From Planctomycetaceae bacterium (GTDB lineage: Bacteria > Planctomycetota > Planctomycetia > Pirellulales > Lacipirellulaceae): a DNA stretch of 64,000 nucleotides. Positions 54,315 through 63,534 of the stretch are shown here, piece by piece. Every line of letters starts with the position of its first letter. The stretch's first letter is position 1. The DNA is taken from positions 97,398-161,397 of the forward strand of contig PABB01000073.1 in assembly GCA_002702655.1 (NCBI GenBank). Reading direction: 5' to 3'. The notes beneath the pieces were generated by a model, which ran no database searches, was not told the DNA's origin, and worked only from the letters and a program-made list of their open reading frames with translations. Both the position numbers and the translations under genes were made by a program.

Positions 54315-54545
54315 ACTGGCTCCTCTGCGATTGCGCGGAGTAAAAGTTGCTGCAGCGCGACTCTCGCACTTTGACCGCGATCGGTCAACAGAGCATGCTG
54401 GGCGATGCGACGGGTGCGAAGAGTTGCGAGATTCGTCAGCAATTCGCTCGGCAACCGACGACCTTGCGGAAAAACTGCTCAGAGCGTCACGATAGGATCG
54501 GAAGCACGCAGCTTGGCGAACGAGAAACGCTGGACGCCGCCCCGC

Positions 54546-56687
54546 TCAATTGGCGCCCTGCAGCTCCGCCGCCAGTTGCCGCTGAACGGGCGCCGTGGCG
54601 CGACTGATCCAGACGCCGTCGCCGACCGCCAAAACCGTCAATCGCGTGCGCGCATCCGCTGAGAGTCGCTGCCGTGCGGCGTCGAGCGCGGCCGCACTGA
54701 CGCCCGAGAGAACGATGCTCTGCGGGTCCGCCTGGATGCTGTCGAGCGTCGTGATCTGGATCGTCCGCCCGTCGACCGCGCGCCAGCCCAAGTCCAACGG
54801 CCCAAGCACCGCGTCCATGGCTTCGCCCCAGGGGACGCCGTGCTGGCTGCACGCGATGCGCGTCGGGGGCCACAGGCCGGCGAGACTCAGCGCCGGCCAA
54901 TCGACCAGCACGGCCACTTCGGTTTCTTCCTGCCAGTGGCGGAAGATCGCCCGCAGCGGGGCGTAGTCGGTGAAGGTGAACGTCGCCGGCGCGCCCAGCC
55001 GCTCGGCAAGCGCCGCGTAAGGCGACTCGCCCGCGACCAGCCGCGCGGGGTAGCGACTTTTCAGCGGCAGCTTGCGGGCTTGCCGAATCCGCTCCAGCAG
55101 CAGCAGCGTTTCGTACTGCACCGGCTCGGGGGCGTCGATCGACAACTTGTCGCCCGCGGGGGTGATCCGCGCGTCGCCGCCGGCCGACTCCCACGCCTCC
55201 GGGGCCGCGAATTGCTCGATCCACTCGGCCACGTTCGCGGGCGTCACGCCGCCGGTCGCCAAGTCGCCGACGGGGTAGTCAATCGTGCGGCGCTTCGGCA
55301 GCTTGTGACGCTGCAGAATGATTTGGTCCTCGGCCGCAAGGGGCGCCAACCGCAGCGGTTTGAGCGCTTCGGCGAGCACGTCTTCGAGCTTGGCGTCCTG
55401 CAACTCGACGCTCACCGGATCGCCGCTGGCGACAGCTGCCAATTGCAGTTGCTCCGGCGACACGCTCACCGGCGCCGCGGAGAGTTTCGTGATGAAATCC
55501 AGAAATCGGCACAGCGGCATTTTCTTGACTTCCACCGCTGGCAGGCGAATTTCTAGCGCGGCAGCCACGTTGGCCGGGGCGCCCGGCGGGCTGCCGCCGG
55601 GATCGCGCCGCACGACCTGAGTGGCCGGATCAACGCGCAGCGCCCGGGGCACCGGCTGCTCGCGCGGCTGGTCGGGGGCCGGCTCGTCCGCCGCGGCGAC
55701 TGCCTCGTCCTCGCGCGGCGTCAGCGGCGCCGGGCCGCTCAGCAACGCGGACAGGCTGAGCCCTTCGGGGTCGACGGACAACGGATCCAACTCGCCCGGC
55801 CGCCCGCCGCCAATAATCATCCGCGGCTGGTCGTCGGCGGGTTCCGCGTCCCCGCCGGCAGCCGGAATCGGCGCCGTCGGCTCGGCCGCGGGAGCGTCGA
55901 CAGGCGGCTCGTCGCGGAGCGTTTCGTTGGCAAACGGATCGTCCGGCAATTCAGCGGCCGGTTCGTCAATTTCAGCGAGCGGGTCGTCTTGAACCAATTC
56001 CGCCGCCGCATCGTCTTCGACCACCGGCGCGTCGCGATCCGAGTTAGGTGGTTCAGACTGGGGAGCCACATCACTCGTCGGCGGCACGTCCGGCGGTGGA
56101 TCGAGGGTCGCGTCGGGGGACGTCGCCGGCGCCGCGGCCGTGTTGGCCGCCACGGGATCGTCGCCGCCGCCGGTCAGCAGCAGCATCGCACCAGCCACCA
56201 CCGCAGCGCCCAGCGTGGCCCCGCCGATGATCCACAGCAGCGAGCGGCTGGCCGTCTCGGCAGCGGTCGCCTCGGCGGGGGCTGCAGTCGAAGCGACATC
56301 GACGCCTGTGTTGTTTGTAAGTGCGCTCGCAGCGTCGACGCCTTCGTCGAGCGCCGTGGGCAAGTCGTCGAACCCGCCCGCATCGCCGCCGGTCTGGACC
56401 ACGGGGGTAGCGACGGGCGTCTCGGCGGCTTTCTCAACGGCGGGCGTTGCCGCGGGCGCCGCTGGCGTGACGGGCGACGACTGCTCGACAGCCGGCGTCG
56501 GTTTCGCGGCGGCGCCGGAGGTCGGTTCGGTCGGCGGCGCGTCGGCGCCACCGGTCGCTGCGCCGGGCGGCTCGACCAGCACCATGCTGCCGCACTTAGG
56601 GCATGCCAAAATCTGCCCGATCAGCGCTTGATTGCGCACCGCCAGCCGGGCCATGCATGTGACGCAGGTGATGCGGAAAGGAACCAA
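54546..56687 (-). CDS. Zinc-ribbon/membrane protein with secretin-like STN domains
   Basis: A 713-residue envelope protein. Two CxxC pairs at the N-terminus (CVTCMARLAVRNQALIGQIL, then ACPKCGSM) form a zinc-ribbon-like module, facing the cytosol. A Pro/Thr/Ala-rich linker, one membrane helix (about 149-170, LLWIIGGATLGAAVVAGAML) and an acidic Pro-rich linker of about 200 residues follow. The last third has two domains resembling the short N-terminal (STN) domain of secretins and TonB receptors (about 385-470 and 590-660). It lies directly downstream of the gene at 56903-58591, which has a similar plan. Function unknown. Confidence 0.65.
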   Translation of the reverse strand: MVPFRITCVTCMARLAVRNQALIGQILACPKCGSMVLVEPPGAATGGADAPPTEPTSGAAAKPTPAVEQSSPVTPAAPAATPAVEKAAETPVATPVVQTGGDAGGFDDLPTALDEGVDAASALTNNTGVDVASTAAPAEATAAETASRSLLWIIGGATLGAAVVAGAMLLLTGGGDDPVAANTAAAPATSPDATLDPPPDVPPTSDVAPQSEPPNSDRDAPVVEDDAAAELVQDDPLAEIDEPAAELPDDPFANETLRDEPPVDAPAAEPTAPIPAAGGDAEPADDQPRMIIGGGRPGELDPLSVDPEGLSLSALLSGPAPLTPREDEAVAAADEPAPDQPREQPVPRALRVDPATQVVRRDPGGSPPGAPANVAAALEIRLPAVEVKKMPLCRFLDFITKLSAAPVSVSPEQLQLAAVASGDPVSVELQDAKLEDVLAEALKPLRLAPLAAEDQIILQRHKLPKRRTIDYPVGDLATGGVTPANVAEWIEQFAAPEAWESAGGDARITPAGDKLSIDAPEPVQYETLLLLERIRQARKLPLKSRYPARLVAGESPYAALAERLGAPATFTFTDYAPLRAIFRHWQEETEVAVLVDWPALSLAGLWPPTRIACSQHGVPWGEAMDAVLGPLDLGWRAVDGRTIQITTLDSIQADPQSIVLSGVSAAALDAARQRLSADARTRLTVLAVGDGVWISRATAPVQRQLAAELQGAN

Positions 56688-56902
56688 GGCGATGACCGAT
56701 TGCGGAATGTTGAATGCGGAATGCGAAGCGAGCGCGTCGAATCGCCAATTTCGATCAACACGACCTCAGCGGCGGCGGCCACGCCGCTGCGCTCACAACG
56801 CCGGCCTGCACGCCAAGCGCACGTGCACGCCCAATCAACGCGCCGACGCCCAGCAGAACTCCCCCCGAGCCCCGCTGAACTAGTATAAGCCCTCGCAGCC
56901 CG

Positions 56903-58591
56903 TCAGTCGCCAAAAACGTCCGGCAGCTTCTCGCCGCGCCCGGCGGCCGCGGCGCGGGTGGTGACGACAATCCGGGCCGGTTGGCCGTCTGTCGCCGGGC
57001 GAATCACATAGACGAGCTTCTGTTTGGGGTCGCTCGGCCCCTTGGCCCCGCGATCGGGATTGGCCAGCAGGAGGATCTCCAGCAGGATCTCCGCCGCGGG
57101 TCGATCGTGCAAATCGATCGCAAACGATTGATTCTTGGTGATCCCGTCCACCTGCAGGTCGCCGCCGGCGATTTCAATCGGCACGCCCATATCGTCAGCC
57201 AGGACTTCCAGCGACCGCTGCAACGTCTCTTTGCCAAAGGAAAGCGAAGTCGTCGCGGCGAGCCGCTGCTCGATTGTGGCGCCGGCCGAATCCCCGTCGC
57301 GAGTCGCGCCGCCGGTCGCGCCGGCAAGCGCCGCCTCAGTCCGCGGCAGCGTGAGCAGCAACTCGCTGGCCAGGATCAAGTTGTGGCCCGCCGCCGCGGG
57401 CAAGTAGCACCGCAGCACCGTTTGCCCGTCGTCGACTCCGTAACGCACATACCGCGCCAGCGCCCGCAGCATCGCCGGCAGGCGGAACAACACTTTGCGG
57501 CCATGCGGATGCCAGGGCGTCGCGGCGATGAGTTCCTCGATCGGATTGGCCGCGGCGGCCAGTTGCCGATCGAGTTCCACCGCGTAGCGCTGCGGCGGCG
57601 AGTTCTGCACCGGCGTCGCCCGCAGTTCCACGAAGAAATCGTCGTCCCAATGCATGCCCAGCGCGAGCGCGGTGGCGCGATCGTCGGTGAGCCACCGCAA
57701 CGCGGCACGCAACGGCCGGGCGTCGGCGGTCAGCAGCTTGCCTCCGCTCGCCTGCAAGAATCGCGGTTGTAGGATGACCGTCACGGCCCGATCGGCGTCG
57801 CTTGTGGCGACCAAGTGCTCCAGGTCAGTGGCCAGCGGCGGAGGCGCGGACTGCTCGCGCAGCTCTGGCGCCAACTCGCGCGGACAAGCCACGAGGGTGC
57901 GCCCGGTCGCCCCGCCTTCTCCCTCGGCGCCGATGAAAAATGCGTCGTAGCCAGCGACCTCCGTTTCCGGTACTGGCATGGATTCGCTGTCCGGCAATCG
58001 CGCCCGCAACGCCAGGAGCAACCGATCGTCCGCCGCGGTTGTCACGCTGATCAGCAGCTGGTCGATCGATTCCAGCGGGCGGCCCAAGATGCTCTCAGCA
58101 CGCGACTTGGCATGTTCGCCCCAGGGCCCCAGCGCCGCCAGCAATTTGGCGCCCTCGGGGTGCGCGGCGATCATCGCGGGCCGCAGATGCACCAGCACCT
58201 GCGTCCCCGCCGGCACGCCGGCGAGCGAAATGGGCGGCCCCGCCGTCGGCGCCTGCCACAACAGCCGGCCGTCGTCGCGGACGACCACCTCGGCCGGCGG
58301 GCTGTTGTCGAGGTCGCCCTGCCCCGCCGCTGCCGACTTGGCGACTTCCTCTCCAAACAAATCGTCGCCAGAGGGTCCGTTCGCTATCGCGACGCCCTGA
58401 TCGCTGGGCTGACTCTCCGGCGGCGCTGACGGCCGCGTCGCCAGAAACACAACGACGGCAATCACGCTGGCGGCCGTCAACACGGCAACCATGGGGATCG
58501 ACCTGCGCGATCGACTGTCGGGCTGCTGCCGGCGATGCGCACCGCGACGCGGCTCTTCGCTGACCCGAATTCGCAGCGGATCATCCGTCAT
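56903..58591 (-). CDS. Membrane protein with C-terminal STN-like domain
   Basis: A 562-residue protein with a short basic cytosolic N-terminus, one membrane helix (about 34-51, IPMVAVLTAASVIAVVVFLA) and a large extracytoplasmic part. The middle (about 110-430) is not recognised; it is Leu/Ala-rich with paired repeats. The end (about 460-545) resembles an STN domain: KETLQRSLEVLADDMGVPIE, then the DLHDRPAAEILLEILLL pattern and YVIRP. The ATG at 58591 is preferred to one eight codons upstream. Upstream partner of the zinc-ribbon gene on the same strand (gap 215 bases). Confidence 0.6.
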   Translation of the reverse strand: MTDDPLRIRVSEEPRRGAHRRQQPDSRSRRSIPMVAVLTAASVIAVVVFLATRPSAPPESQPSDQGVAIANGPSGDDLFGEEVAKSAAAGQGDLDNSPPAEVVVRDDGRLLWQAPTAGPPISLAGVPAGTQVLVHLRPAMIAAHPEGAKLLAALGPWGEHAKSRAESILGRPLESIDQLLISVTTAADDRLLLALRARLPDSESMPVPETEVAGYDAFFIGAEGEGGATGRTLVACPRELAPELREQSAPPPLATDLEHLVATSDADRAVTVILQPRFLQASGGKLLTADARPLRAALRWLTDDRATALALGMHWDDDFFVELRATPVQNSPPQRYAVELDRQLAAAANPIEELIAATPWHPHGRKVLFRLPAMLRALARYVRYGVDDGQTVLRCYLPAAAGHNLILASELLLTLPRTEAALAGATGGATRDGDSAGATIEQRLAATTSLSFGKETLQRSLEVLADDMGVPIEIAGGDLQVDGITKNQSFAIDLHDRPAAEILLEILLLANPDRGAKGPSDPKQKLVYVIRPATDGQPARIVVTTRAAAAGRGEKLPDVFGD

Positions 58592-58771
58592 GTCCCGGCC
58601 TCGCCCCGCTGTCAATCGGTCCTTCGCCTGCTCTCCGCCGCATCACAACGCGACCCGGCGCGGTAGACTTTCTCTGTCAGCCGACCGCGAACTGCCTTAT
58701 TATTCACGGAAGTTCGTTTGGGGCCAGCGGTCATTGCGGCCCTGCTTGTCACCTGCTTTGCCGAGAATCGT

Positions 58772-60007
58772 ATGAAAGCCTTCGAGGCGACCCAAAGCTA
58801 CTTTCACCGTGCCGCTGATCTGCTGGACATGCCGGACAACATGCGCCGGCTGGCCCTGACCGCCAAGCGCGAGGTGCAGGTGCAGGTGCCCATCGAGCGC
58901 GACAACGGCGACGTGGCCACCTACATCGGCTACCGCGTTCAGCACAACAACGCCCGGGGGCCCATGAAAGGCGGCCTGCGGTTCCACCATGAGGTCGACC
59001 TGGACGAGGTCCGCTCGCTGGCAATGCTTATGACGCTGAAAACGGCCGTGGTCAACATCCCCTACGGCGGCGCCAAGGGCGGCATTGCCGTGCGCGTCCG
59101 CGATCTGAGCCGCCGCGAGTTGCAGCGACTGACCCGCAAGTTCGTCGACGCGATCCACGACATCATCGGCCCGGACATCGACATCCCGGCGCCCGACATG
59201 GGCACCGGCGCCGAGCACATGGCGTGGATTATGAACCAATACGGCAAGTACCACGGCTTCAGCCCGGGGATCGTCACCGGCAAGCCGGTCGAGTTGTACG
59301 GCATACCGGGGCGCGAAGAAGCGACCGGCCGCGGCGTCGGCATCATGACGCTCAAAACGCTGAGCCGCCTGGGTCGCAAGCCGCAAGACACTACGGTCGC
59401 CATTCAGGGCTTCGGCAACGTCGGCTCGCACGCGGCCAAGTTCCTGCAAGAGGCCGACTGCCGGGTGGTCGCCGTCAGCGATCACACGGGCGCCTGCTAC
59501 AACCCCGCCGGCATCGGCGTGATGGACGCCATTCGCCACGCCAATGCCAACGAAAAACTGCTCACCGGGTTTTGCGGCGCCGAGCGGATCTCCAACGACG
59601 AACTGCTCGCCTTGGACGTCGACGTGCTGATCCCCGCGGCGATCGGCGGGGTGATCACCGCCGAGAACGTCGACTCGATCAAAGCGCCCGTCATCATCGA
59701 AGCGGCCAACGAACCGATTCGGCCCGAGGCGGACGCGATCCTCGACGACCGCGGCGTGATCATCCTGCCCGACGTGCTGGCCAACGCGGGCGGCGTGACG
59801 GTCAGTTACTTCGAGTGGGCCCAGAACCGCCAGTACTACACCTGGAACCTCGACCGGGTGCGCCAGGAACTCGACCGCGTGCTGAGCCAGGCGTTCGAAG
59901 CAGTATGGGATCTCAGCCGCGAGCGCGACACGCCCCTCCGCACCGCGGCGTTCATGCTGGGCATCCAACGCGTGGCGAAAGCGACAATGCTGGCCGGGCT
60001 CGTGTGA
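58772..60007 (+). CDS. gdhA: Glutamate dehydrogenase (Glu/Leu/Phe/Val family)
   Basis: Converts 2-oxoglutarate and ammonia to glutamate and back, using NAD(P). The 411-residue protein has the substrate-binding MKGGLRFH, the catalytic-lysine motif PYGGAKGGI and the dinucleotide fold IQGFGNVGSHAA. The length and these motifs fit the shorter hexameric bacterial type. The ATG at 58772 starts the conserved N-terminus; an in-frame start 18 codons upstream is less likely. Divergent from the STN-domain gene. A probable terminator follows at 60146-60178. Confidence 0.93.
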   Translation: MKAFEATQSYFHRAADLLDMPDNMRRLALTAKREVQVQVPIERDNGDVATYIGYRVQHNNARGPMKGGLRFHHEVDLDEVRSLAMLMTLKTAVVNIPYGGAKGGIAVRVRDLSRRELQRLTRKFVDAIHDIIGPDIDIPAPDMGTGAEHMAWIMNQYGKYHGFSPGIVTGKPVELYGIPGREEATGRGVGIMTLKTLSRLGRKPQDTTVAIQGFGNVGSHAAKFLQEADCRVVAVSDHTGACYNPAGIGVMDAIRHANANEKLLTGFCGAERISNDELLALDVDVLIPAAIGGVITAENVDSIKAPVIIEAANEPIRPEADAILDDRGVIILPDVLANAGGVTVSYFEWAQNRQYYTWNLDRVRQELDRVLSQAFEAVWDLSRERDTPLRTAAFMLGIQRVAKATMLAGLV

Positions 60008-60145
60008 TTCGCGAGGCGGAGCTGATCGGCCGGCCCCGGCTGCCGTTCAGGCTACCGGGGCGGCGCAGCCGCAAGAGGCGCCAGATTGCCGAATCGCATC
60101 GCAATCGCTCCGCAACCCGCTCGACAACCCCGCTAGAGCCTTTCA

Positions 60146-60178
60146 GCCACCCGCGATTCGCGGGCGGCGGTGATTTTT
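60146..60178 (+). terminator. Probable terminator after gdhA
   Basis: Stem GCC-A-CCCGCG (60146-60155) with CGCGGG-C-GGC (60159-60168), then GGTGA and six T. Another hairpin, GCCCCGG/CCGGGGC, lies at 60033-60061 right after the stop. The five-base gap to the T-run makes this less than ideal. Confidence 0.5.
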
Positions 60179-60252
60179 TGACTCCCAGGAACGAAATCCC
60201 TTAATCTGAAGCGGTTCCGCTCGCACACGGACTGCTCTTGGGGATCTGGGAG

Positions 60253-62256
60253 ATGTCTTCTCTTGCCGACCGCGGCCGCGCGCGCTGGGCGCGGGCCGCA
60301 CTTGTCGTTGCTGCGCTGCTCGCGCCTGCCGCCCGGGGATTTGTGATTCCGATTGACGAGTTGGTCCACGTCAACGGCCAATTGCATTTTGATCCGGGGC
60401 TGCAGGGACTCACGGGCACGTCGACGGCCACGTTCTACAGCTTCGAGGCGCCGCTGATCGCGCCCGGCGGATTGATGCTGTATCGGGCTCTGATGACGAC
60501 CGACGACCCGACCACTGCGGTCATCTTCGACACGTTCGACAGCCTGTGGACGACCAGCCCCGGCCCCGCCATTCCGACGGAGCTGCGGCTCCGCTGGGGG
60601 ACGCCGGCGCCGCTGACCGGTTGGAACGGCGCCGGGTTGCCGTTCGACGCGCCCGACCCGCTGTTCGACGGCAAGGGAACGGCCGAGCGACGGATGGAGC
60701 CGTTCGGCGTCGACGATTCCGGCTTGTTCTATTTTCAGTCACGCCGCTTCGGCGAATCGCAGTCCACCACGAACGTTTACTTCCAGAACGACGACGACGT
60801 CCTGTGGCACGGCACGACCACCGGAACGCTCGGGCAAGAGTTGGACGCCGGCGTCGGCCAGCCCGCTACGCCAGTGATCCCGATCGACACGGAACACTTC
60901 GACATGCGGCTGGCGACGTACGCCGCCGTCGTGGAAAAAACCGGCGCCACGGGGCATCAACTCATCTTCAAAAGCCCGGGCGACATCTTTCCCACGCGCG
61001 TCGATCAGAACGCGGTCGCCAACGGCGTGCAGGACTGGTTTGCCGAGGGGTTTGGCAAGCAGGGCGGTTATGCATTCACGCCCTCGCTGGACCTGTACTT
61101 TCAAACCGTCATCAGCGACAGCGACGGATTCACCAACGCTCGCGACAGCATCTGGGTCGCCGGCCGGATGGGCGACACGTCGGTCACGCCGCTGCCAGTG
61201 ATCGAGGAGGGCGACATCGTCCCCAACGCCAGCGTGATTACCACGTTGAAGCCGACGACCAGCAACGGCTATTCGATCCAGACAACGTCGGACGGTCAGG
61301 TCGGCTTCCTGGCCAACGGGGGCCTGTATATCGGCGGCGCCAAGATCGGCACGACGGTCACCGTGCAGAACATCGTGCCCGAGGGGACGCAAATCTCCGC
61401 GATCATCGGCGGCGCAACGAAGAACGTGATCATGAGCAATTTCGACGACCTGCTGATCGGTCCCGAGGGGTCGGTGTTCTTCGAAGCCGACGCGGAAATC
61501 CGCGAGCTTCCGTTGCCGTTCGCAGACAAGTCGTTCATCTGGCGGCTGACCGCGGGGAACGTGCCCGAGGCGATCGCCATCAGCGGCGAGCAAGCCGACC
61601 CGCTCGACGCGGCCAACGGGGTCTTCGAAGGCGAGTTCTCGCTGCGCGACGTTAACATCCACGGCGAGTTGCTGTTCACGGCCGACCTGGAGCGGACCGG
61701 CGGGGTGAGCGGCGCCAACGACGATACGCTGTTTCTGTACCGGCCGTCGATCGTCGGCGCCATGCCGCAAAAGCGCGTGCTGATCGCTCGCGAGTCGGGC
61801 GGCGTCGGCCCCACAGCCCGCCGCGGCGCCTCGCTGACCGACGCCTCGGACGTCGCTTATCTGTACGCCGACGGCAATCCGTCCTACAACCCGGCCGACA
61901 ACTCGGTGCACATCACCTCCTTCGTCGACATCCTGGGGTCCGACTTTACGATCGACGGCAAGGTCGACGGCGACGATCTGAACGTGTGGAAGTCGAATTA
62001 CGGACTCGGCAGCGGCGCTACGCAAATGGAGGGCGACGCCGACGGCGACGGCAAAGTCACCGGCAGCGATTTTATGGAGTGGCAGAAGGACGCCACGCCG
62101 CCGAGCGGCAATCTGCAAGCCGTGCCGGAACCGAACACGGTCGCGCTGCTGATAGCGGCAATCGTCCCGGCGGCTGTCAGAGCTCGCCGTCGGCGCAAGG
62201 TGGTGCCGACCGATGCGCGAAACGACGCGACTCGTCGTCTGCGGGATGCGTGCTGA
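60253..62256 (+). CDS. Large PEP-CTERM secreted protein with dockerin-like loops
   Basis: A 667-residue exported protein. Signal peptide about 1-31 (ALVVAALLAPAARG). The body is beta-rich and unrecognised. Dockerin-like loops near the end are FTIDGKVDGDDLNVWKSNYG and DADGDGKVTGSDFMEWQ. The tail VPEPNTVALLIAAIVPAAV with RARRRRK is the PEP-CTERM signal, followed by about 20 extra residues. The ATG at 60253 has GGGAG directly against it; a TTG at 60238 is an alternative. Probably sorted by an exosortase. Function unknown. Confidence 0.8.
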   Translation: MSSLADRGRARWARAALVVAALLAPAARGFVIPIDELVHVNGQLHFDPGLQGLTGTSTATFYSFEAPLIAPGGLMLYRALMTTDDPTTAVIFDTFDSLWTTSPGPAIPTELRLRWGTPAPLTGWNGAGLPFDAPDPLFDGKGTAERRMEPFGVDDSGLFYFQSRRFGESQSTTNVYFQNDDDVLWHGTTTGTLGQELDAGVGQPATPVIPIDTEHFDMRLATYAAVVEKTGATGHQLIFKSPGDIFPTRVDQNAVANGVQDWFAEGFGKQGGYAFTPSLDLYFQTVISDSDGFTNARDSIWVAGRMGDTSVTPLPVIEEGDIVPNASVITTLKPTTSNGYSIQTTSDGQVGFLANGGLYIGGAKIGTTVTVQNIVPEGTQISAIIGGATKNVIMSNFDDLLIGPEGSVFFEADAEIRELPLPFADKSFIWRLTAGNVPEAIAISGEQADPLDAANGVFEGEFSLRDVNIHGELLFTADLERTGGVSGANDDTLFLYRPSIVGAMPQKRVLIARESGGVGPTARRGASLTDASDVAYLYADGNPSYNPADNSVHITSFVDILGSDFTIDGKVDGDDLNVWKSNYGLGSGATQMEGDADGDGKVTGSDFMEWQKDATPPSGNLQAVPEPNTVALLIAAIVPAAVRARRRRKVVPTDARNDATRRLRDAC

Positions 62257-62307
62257 AGGTCGGCAGATTGCACGGGGCAGCTCCCCCTCAACGACTGACG
62301 ACAACGA

Positions 62308-62336
62308 CCGTCAGCCGCGCGGGGCGCGGCTGACGG
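62308..62336. terminator. Strong hairpin between convergent genes
   Basis: Perfect 12-bp stem CCGTCAGCCGCG/CGCGGCTGACGG with a 5-base loop between the PEP-CTERM gene and the tandem-repeat gene. It lacks a T-run, so it may be a repeat-type palindrome that also limits read-through in both directions. Confidence 0.55.
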
Positions 62337-62374
62337 CTCGCTGTCGTAATACCGGTCACAACGCTTTCATCGAG

Positions 62375-63037
62375 CTACGCCAGCCACGAGCCGCTGACCG
62401 GCGTCGGCGGGATGACCGGCTCCGTCTCTTCGTCGTCGAACGAAATCATGGCCACGTACCCGCCGGTGACGTCGGTGGGGCGCGTCGCGGTATCATCGTC
62501 GCCGCTGTCGCTGGCGTCATCCTCGGCCAGCCATGAGCCGGTCACCGGCGTCGGCGGAATGATCGGTTCCAGTTCGTCGTCCTCGTCGCCGAACAAAACC
62601 ACGGCCAGATAGCCGCCGGCAATTCGCGTCGGGGGGGAGGGGGGCGGATCCGACGGCGCGGCGTCATTGTCAGCCAGCCACGAGCCGGTCACCGGCGTCG
62701 GCGGAATGATCGGCTCCATTTCGTCGTCGTCGCCGAACGCAATCGCGGCCAGGTAGCCGCCGCCGACCATCACGGGCTCATCGACCGTTTCGGCGCCGGA
62801 CGGCTCGTCGGGATCAAAGCCCGCCAACTCCGTCGTCAGGCCGTCCGCCAACAGCGGGGGCGCGACGTACGGCTTATCGCGATTGACCTCGTCTTCCGTC
62901 CGCAATCCGTCGACGTAACCGCCGCGGGCGGAGATCGAGTCCAAGTGGTCCGCCAGCGACGCATCGGCCTGCACAGCCGCCAGCGCCAACCCGCAAGCCC
63001 ATCCCGCCGCGGCCTTCTTAAGCATTTCCATGATCAT
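62375..63037 (-). CDS. Secreted acidic tandem-repeat protein
   Basis: A 220-residue exported protein. Signal peptide about 5-27 (AAAGWACGLALAAVQADASL). The mature part has three tandem units of about 50, 51 and 29 residues, each beginning GGY(L/V)A, continuing with an acidic DDDE(M/L)EP stretch and the strongly conserved IIPPTPVTGSWLA. The last unit ends at GSWLA, the protein's C-terminus. GGGAGAG precedes the ATG at 63037. Linkers are Asp/Pro/Ser-rich. Not recognised; perhaps a surface protein. Confidence 0.75.
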   Translation of the reverse strand: MIMEMLKKAAAGWACGLALAAVQADASLADHLDSISARGGYVDGLRTEDEVNRDKPYVAPPLLADGLTTELAGFDPDEPSGAETVDEPVMVGGGYLAAIAFGDDDEMEPIIPPTPVTGSWLADNDAAPSDPPPSPPTRIAGGYLAVVLFGDEDDELEPIIPPTPVTGSWLAEDDASDSGDDDTATRPTDVTGGYVAMISFDDEETEPVIPPTPVSGSWLA

Positions 63038-63216
63038 CGTTTCTCTCCCTAATTCGCTCTGCGTTTCGCAAGTTGCAACCGGCGCCGTGCCAGTCGCGAT
63101 ACTTAGCCAAACGAGCGCGGAGAAGAGAAGCGGACAGAGAAAACTAAAAGAATCTGGCGTCAGCGAGTTCGCACAGGCCGGAGACGCCCCGCCCTGGCGC
63201 CGAGATCGCGGTCGCC

Positions 63217-63534
63217 TCACGCGTCAAGACAGCTCAGCAAGGCAATGATCTTCAACACCGCGGCAATCCGCCCCGGCGACGCAAACGCTTGCGCGCTCAG
63301 CATGCGGCGGATGCGATGGGCGTAGTCCAGGTAATGCCATTGCGAACTGCGCAGGGCTTCCGGGCCCAACTCGGCGACGGCGTCTTTCCACGCCTGTTCG
63401 GCCGCCGCCACGGCCGCCGGGCTGCCGTCCAGGGCCGAGTAAACCACATCGTCGAGCGCATCGAGCCGCTGCGCGCAGGGATCGTCGATATCCAAGGAAA
63501 CAAATTCGGTGTCATTGGCGAAGTCGTGGTCCAT
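63217..63534 (-). CDS. Small acidic helical protein
   Basis: A 105-residue soluble protein, acidic at the N-terminus (HDFANDTEFVSLDIDDP) and mostly helical afterwards (AAVAAAEQAWKDAVAELGPEAL, HYLDYAHRIRRML). GGAGGCG precedes the ATG at 63534. It resembles small conserved planctomycete proteins of unknown role. It may share a transcript with the tandem-repeat gene (180 bases apart). Confidence 0.65.
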   Translation of the reverse strand: MDHDFANDTEFVSLDIDDPCAQRLDALDDVVYSALDGSPAAVAAAEQAWKDAVAELGPEALRSSQWHYLDYAHRIRRMLSAQAFASPGRIAAVLKIIALLSCLDA

